DNA from: Anaerolineales bacterium
GTDB lineage: Bacteria > Chloroflexota > Anaerolineae > Anaerolineales > UBA4823
Assembly (NCBI GenBank): GCA_016932955.1
Contig: JAFGBV010000078.1
Span: forward strand, 1 to 15,986
Direction: 5' to 3'
Length of the DNA: 15,986 nucleotides
Shown here: positions 13,361-15,986 of the stretch, in pieces
Layout of the letters: the number at the start of each line of letters is the position of its first letter
How positions within the stretch are numbered: position 1 is the stretch's first letter
Notes under the pieces: generated by a model
Told to the model about the DNA's origin: nothing
Databases searched by the model: none
The model's input: the letters and a program-made list of their open reading frames with translations, nothing else
Translations under genes and position numbers: made by a program

Positions 13361-14977
13361 TTACTTTCCCTGTTCCAGTTGCTTGATTTGCGCTACCAGG
13401 TCTTTGATCTCGCTGGTGGTCTTCTTGGCAACTTGCAGGCGATCCAGCATATCATGCCAGAAAGCCGATCCGGCACTGGCAGCCAACCCGCTGAGCAGCA
13501 TACCGATCGTGGCTGTGCCCAGGAAATTCTTGATCTGCGGGTTGGCGATAATGCCTGAGCACCAGGCGTTTGCCGCCAACACTTCACAAAGCGGATTAGT
13601 GAGCACCTTGTACAGCTCTGCAGAGATGATCGGCTTAAGCAGCTCGCCCACATCTACCTTGAGCATCACTGCCAGCGCCACGCCAATTAATACAGAGACC
13701 AGGCGCAGCCAGCGCAGGCGCGAGAGTTCTTCCTCGTTGTGCTGGGAATCGCGCTCCAGCAGCACTTTAGCGAGGTTGGCAGGGTTGAGCGGCGGGATGA
13801 AGTGATCGCCGGTGCGGAAACGGTCAATGCCCTCAAGCAGGCGCTTCAACCATTTCTTGATGAAGGCAGTGACGGGGGGATCCATTGGGTTCGGCTCCAG
13901 GCCTAGTTTTGACTTCAGACAGCGCACAATTTTACGCACCCCTTTGCCGATCCAGCTATGGATATTGTCGCGGCGATCCTCCACTGCCTGCAGCAGGGTG
14001 GTCATCGCCGCGGTATACGCGCTGCTGTTGTTGGCTTCCAGGTAGGTCAGTGTCCCACTGAGCCAGGTTCCAACCTGGTCAAGCACTTTTTGGTAAGCCG
14101 GATTGATCTTCGGATCAATGCCATGCTGCTTCAATTCTTCGGTCACCTGGGGTAGGTACTCTTGCAAGAGTTTCTGGCTGCCCTGGGTCAGGTCCGACAG
14201 GCTGGATGGGAGCACTTTTTGCAGTGCAGCATCGATGGCGTCGGCGACTTTCTGGTCATCTTTAAACTTGTCCACTTCCTGCAGCAGTGTGCGCGCCTGG
14301 CTAGCAAGATCTTTGACGCTGGTTACTTTCAGGGTAGCCAGGGCGCCGCGCAGCCAGCCCAGGGCTACACCGGCATTTTCCTGCCCCACTTGCTTCTTCA
14401 GCGCATCTTTGAGATCAGGCAGGTTGTTGGTGAGCAGATCGTTGATCTTATCGACGGAAAGGTTTTTGAGGTAATCCGGCAGCCATTGGTCGATGGTTTT
14501 AATCGCCTCAGTGGCTTTATCTACTTCTTTCATGTGCCCGGCCATCGTGTCCAGCGTCAATTTTAACTGGCTGACCGACGACTCGCTTGCGCCCATCTCT
14601 TCCAAACTGCCAGGCAGCCACTCTTTGAGCTTGTTCACCGAGTCCAGCGCAGTGGGCTTGCTCTTGAATCCGGCGATCACCTTCAGCGAGTCAATCGTCA
14701 CTTCCGCGCCGACCGCCAGGATCAGCATGAAGGCGGCGAAAACACCCAGCGTGCCGAGCACCTCCTCGATGCTATCAAAGGCGTCTGGCTCAGCGGTCTG
14801 GGTTGTTTCTTGATCCTCAGGGGTCTGGGTTGGTTCTGCAGCCTCGGGGGTCTGGGTTGGTGCATCATCTTGCTGAAGTGGCCGGGGAAGATTCGCCTGA
14901 TGGCTGGCAGCATAGGCGCTGACTGGAAAAACAAGGCTCAATAAAGCGACCAGTATAAGAATGCGGGTGATCTTCAT
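13361..14977 (-). CDS. Membrane-embedded helical protein with signal peptide and LP repeats
   Basis: With the ATG at 14977 (strong AAGGAGG 6 nt upstream) the protein is 538 aa; the frame is open to 15202, but that part overlaps the next gene and lacks support. A signal peptide (1-23, ending AYA) is followed by a Pro/Thr/Glu tandem-repeat linker (40-66), a membrane helix (72-92) and a long helical region (100-420). That region carries recurring L-P-x-x-L motifs (119, 165, 187, 255, 274). More membrane helices are at 421-439 and 484-504, and the C-terminus is a Lys-rich coiled coil (515-536). Lys-rich flanks place the helical region on the cytoplasmic side. Cys464 and Cys473 would then face outside. 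First gene of the operon, 3 nt from the NTPase. No family recognised; a membrane anchor, sensor or effector for the module is possible. Confidence 0.8.
   Translation of the reverse strand: MKITRILILVALLSLVFPVSAYAASHQANLPRPLQQDDAPTQTPEAAEPTQTPEDQETTQTAEPDAFDSIEEVLGTLGVFAAFMLILAVGAEVTIDSLKVIAGFKSKPTALDSVNKLKEWLPGSLEEMGASESSVSQLKLTLDTMAGHMKEVDKATEAIKTIDQWLPDYLKNLSVDKINDLLTNNLPDLKDALKKQVGQENAGVALGWLRGALATLKVTSVKDLASQARTLLQEVDKFKDDQKVADAIDAALQKVLPSSLSDLTQGSQKLLQEYLPQVTEELKQHGIDPKINPAYQKVLDQVGTWLSGTLTYLEANNSSAYTAAMTTLLQAVEDRRDNIHSWIGKGVRKIVRCLKSKLGLEPNPMDPPVTAFIKKWLKRLLEGIDRFRTGDHFIPPLNPANLAKVLLERDSQHNEEELSRLRWLRLVSVLIGVALAVMLKVDVGELLKPIISAELYKVLTNPLCEVLAANAWCSGIIANPQIKNFLGTATIGMLLSGLAASAGSAFWHDMLDRLQVAKKTTSEIKDLVAQIKQLEQGK
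14780..14860 (-). repeat. Three 27-nt tandem repeats coding a 9-residue linker unit
   Basis: Three in-frame 27-nt units encode PTQTPEAAE, PTQTPEDQE and the diverged TTQTAEPDA. A 15-nt segment is identical in the first two units (14820-14834 and 14847-14861 on the plus strand). Such flexible linkers often follow export signals in Chloroflexota proteins. Confidence 0.8.
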
Positions 14978-15067
14978 GAAATACCTCCTTGCTAAAGGAT
15001 TGTCCGCGCAGGCAAAGAAGTTGGCTGGTGTAGATGGGTAAGAGCGATGGCTTCGTTCTACATGATT

Positions 15068-15095
15068 AGTATATACGACTTTCCTGAAAATACAA
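15068..15095 (-). promoter_or_regulatory. Promoter of the five-gene STAND/CHAT operon
   Basis: On the minus strand TTGTAT (15095-15090) and TATACT (15073-15068) are 16 nt apart in the 122-nt gap after the yqeK-like gene. This predicts a start near 15061 and a leader of about 84 nt. There is no clear terminator between this gap and the yqeK-like gene, so some read-through from it is possible. Confidence 0.5.
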
Positions 15096-15099
15096 CATG

Positions 15100-15780
15100 C
15101 TAAGCGCGCAAGCGCCTCCTTAACTGCTCGTATGCCTGTAATGCCCAGGGATGCAGCGCGCCGAGGGTGGCGCGTTGTTGCCAGATGAGCTCCAGGTAAC
15201 ACAAGGCTGCATCATCCAGTGAGTATTCTAGCGCGACACGCATTGCCTCCAGGTATGGCGGATTCCCAACACCATCCCAGGCGAGCTTATCCGCCACGAA
15301 GACCACCTTATCCAGTGCCGAGGCATCCTGCCTGAGCGTGGTGTGGCACGCAATCGCTTGTAACACTGCCGGGTCGCACATGCCAAAGATCTCCTTTGCC
15401 ATCACTGCCGAAAGCCTCTGGTGCAGGAGCATCGGGTGGCGTTCTTCTTCCGGCAGGGTTTCCAGGCCCAGTTCCCTGGCAGCTTGCAGGCGTTGTGCAG
15501 TAGGGATTACTGCGCTGATGTCGTGCAGCCATGCAGCGCTCTCTGCCAGGTCTGCTGGCGCGCCAAAGCGCTCGGCGAGTCTTCTGGCCTCTAATGCCAC
15601 GCGCAGGCAGTGATTGGCGGTGTTGAGGTGGTCGTGGTGTTGGAGGAATACCAGCATATCCGCGGGGAGGCTGCCAGTGAGATTAATCCCGAGGGTGAGT
15701 GCCGCAAGTCTTGGATGTAAGTTATGATGCATAAAATAATATTTAAGTAAGATAATTAGCCTGATGTTCCCTGCTTTCAC
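15100..15780 (-). CDS. yqeK: YqeK-like HD-domain nucleotide hydrolase
   Basis: The 226-aa protein fits the HD-domain YqeK family, symmetrical diadenosine tetraphosphatases that use a metal pair. Visible ligands are His57 in NHCLRVA, His86-Asp87 in AAWLHDIS, His115 or His120 in the HPMLLHQ segment, His146 in ACHTT, and Asp164 in FVADKLAWD. The likely reaction is Ap4A to two ADP. The start is uncertain. The GTG at 15780 has a weak GAGAG site and fits a leader of about 20 nt from the TATAAT at 15811-15806. The ATG at 15732 would remove 16 AT-rich codons but has no ribosome site. In Firmicutes yqeK sits with nadD and rsfS; neither is here. It is divergent from the right-edge gene. Confidence 0.78.
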   Translation of the reverse strand: MKAGNIRLIILLKYYFMHHNLHPRLAALTLGINLTGSLPADMLVFLQHHDHLNTANHCLRVALEARRLAERFGAPADLAESAAWLHDISAVIPTAQRLQAARELGLETLPEEERHPMLLHQRLSAVMAKEIFGMCDPAVLQAIACHTTLRQDASALDKVVFVADKLAWDGVGNPPYLEAMRVALEYSLDDAALCYLELIWQQRATLGALHPWALQAYEQLRRRLRA

Positions 15781-15805
15781 GATCTCTCAGGGTTTCTCTT
15801 TCCAG

Positions 15806-15811
15806 ATTATA
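15806..15811 (-). promoter_or_regulatory. -10 element for the yqeK-like gene
   Basis: A perfect TATAAT reads on the minus strand, about 26 nt before the GTG start. The region 16-18 nt upstream reads ACACTT or CACTTT, a poor -35. The expected transcription start is near 15799. Confidence 0.45.
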
Positions 15812-15937
15812 ACCCTGCCAGCGGAATAAAGTGTTTCTCCATCGCCGCTATGTCAGCGCTTTGTCAGCCATTTATCCAGCCCAGAGCTCCTCGGCGGGTT
15901 ATACTCAGAAATATCCGATTATTTACGGAGGTGCGCA

Positions 15938-15986
15938 ATGAAGCTGAGAATCAGCGTCTTTATTTTGGCTTTTGTGATCACCTTGA
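15938..15986 (+). CDS. Partial exported protein (N-terminus only)
   Basis: The ATG at 15938 is preceded by GGAGG 7 nt upstream. It encodes MKLRISVFILAFVITL before the window ends. Two basic residues followed by a hydrophobic run indicate a Sec signal peptide or lipoprotein leader. A TATACT at 15900-15905 could be its -10, but no matching -35 is seen. The mature protein is not visible. Confidence 0.6.
   Translation, partial: MKLRISVFILAFVITL

Noticed and set aside
14978..15202. N-terminal extension of the membrane protein by 75 residues
   Set aside because: It would overlap the yqeK-like gene and bury the signal peptide and the AAGGAGG site; the extension contains the promoter region.

Overview
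The window is about 16 kb of ordinary bacterial chromosome with moderately high GC, densely packed and almost entirely transcribed from the minus strand. I infer an anaerobic member of Chloroflexota, probably Anaerolineae. The hints are a rubrerythrin, a PPOX-type flavin/F420 split-barrel protein, a Mut7-C RNase-domain protein, a Pro/Thr/Gln/Glu tandem-repeat linker behind a signal peptide, and a large STAND-like NTPase operon with a CHAT protease. No rRNA, tRNA, CRISPR, insertion sequence or phage gene is visible, so the taxonomic call rests on gene content only.

Left part (1-6015, all minus): one long run of nine genes, read from right to left. They are a SAM methyltransferase (with a possible leaderless promoter), a PPOX-class protein, a 77-aa protein of unknown function, a hotdog thioesterase, a Mut7-C RNase-domain protein, a zinc-ribbon membrane protein, an M20-type hydantoinase/carbamoylase amidase, a membrane-anchored alpha/beta hydrolase, and the first 21 codons of a Tat-exported protein that runs off the left edge. 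Three junctions are stop/start overlaps (ATGA, ATGA, TTGA), which implies translational coupling. The genes look like mixed housekeeping and catabolic functions rather than one pathway.

Middle (6016-6787): a divergent promoter region and one plus-strand gene, rubrerythrin, which handles peroxide in anaerobes. It converges on the next operon.

Right-centre (6788-15099, all minus): a compact five-gene operon and the most interesting part of the window. In transcription order it encodes: (1) an exported-start, membrane-embedded helical protein with repeated LP motifs; (2) a P-loop NTPase; (3) a winged-helix/TPR/transmembrane protein that looks like the missing C-terminal half of that NTPase; (4) a beta-rich protein I cannot place in any family; (5) a CHAT (caspase-like) protease. 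A roughly 28-residue motif occurs twice near the C-terminus of the CHAT protease and once inside the NTPase domain, between Walker A and Walker B. This physically ties the putative sensor/switch to the putative effector. I propose a membrane-associated STAND-CHAT signalling or conflict (cell-suicide-like) module. The NTPase/regulator junction also carries a stop context resembling the prfB +1 frameshift site, so the two ORFs might be made as one protein.

Right edge (15100-15986): a YqeK-like HD hydrolase with a good promoter, then, divergently, the first codons of an exported protein cut by the window edge.
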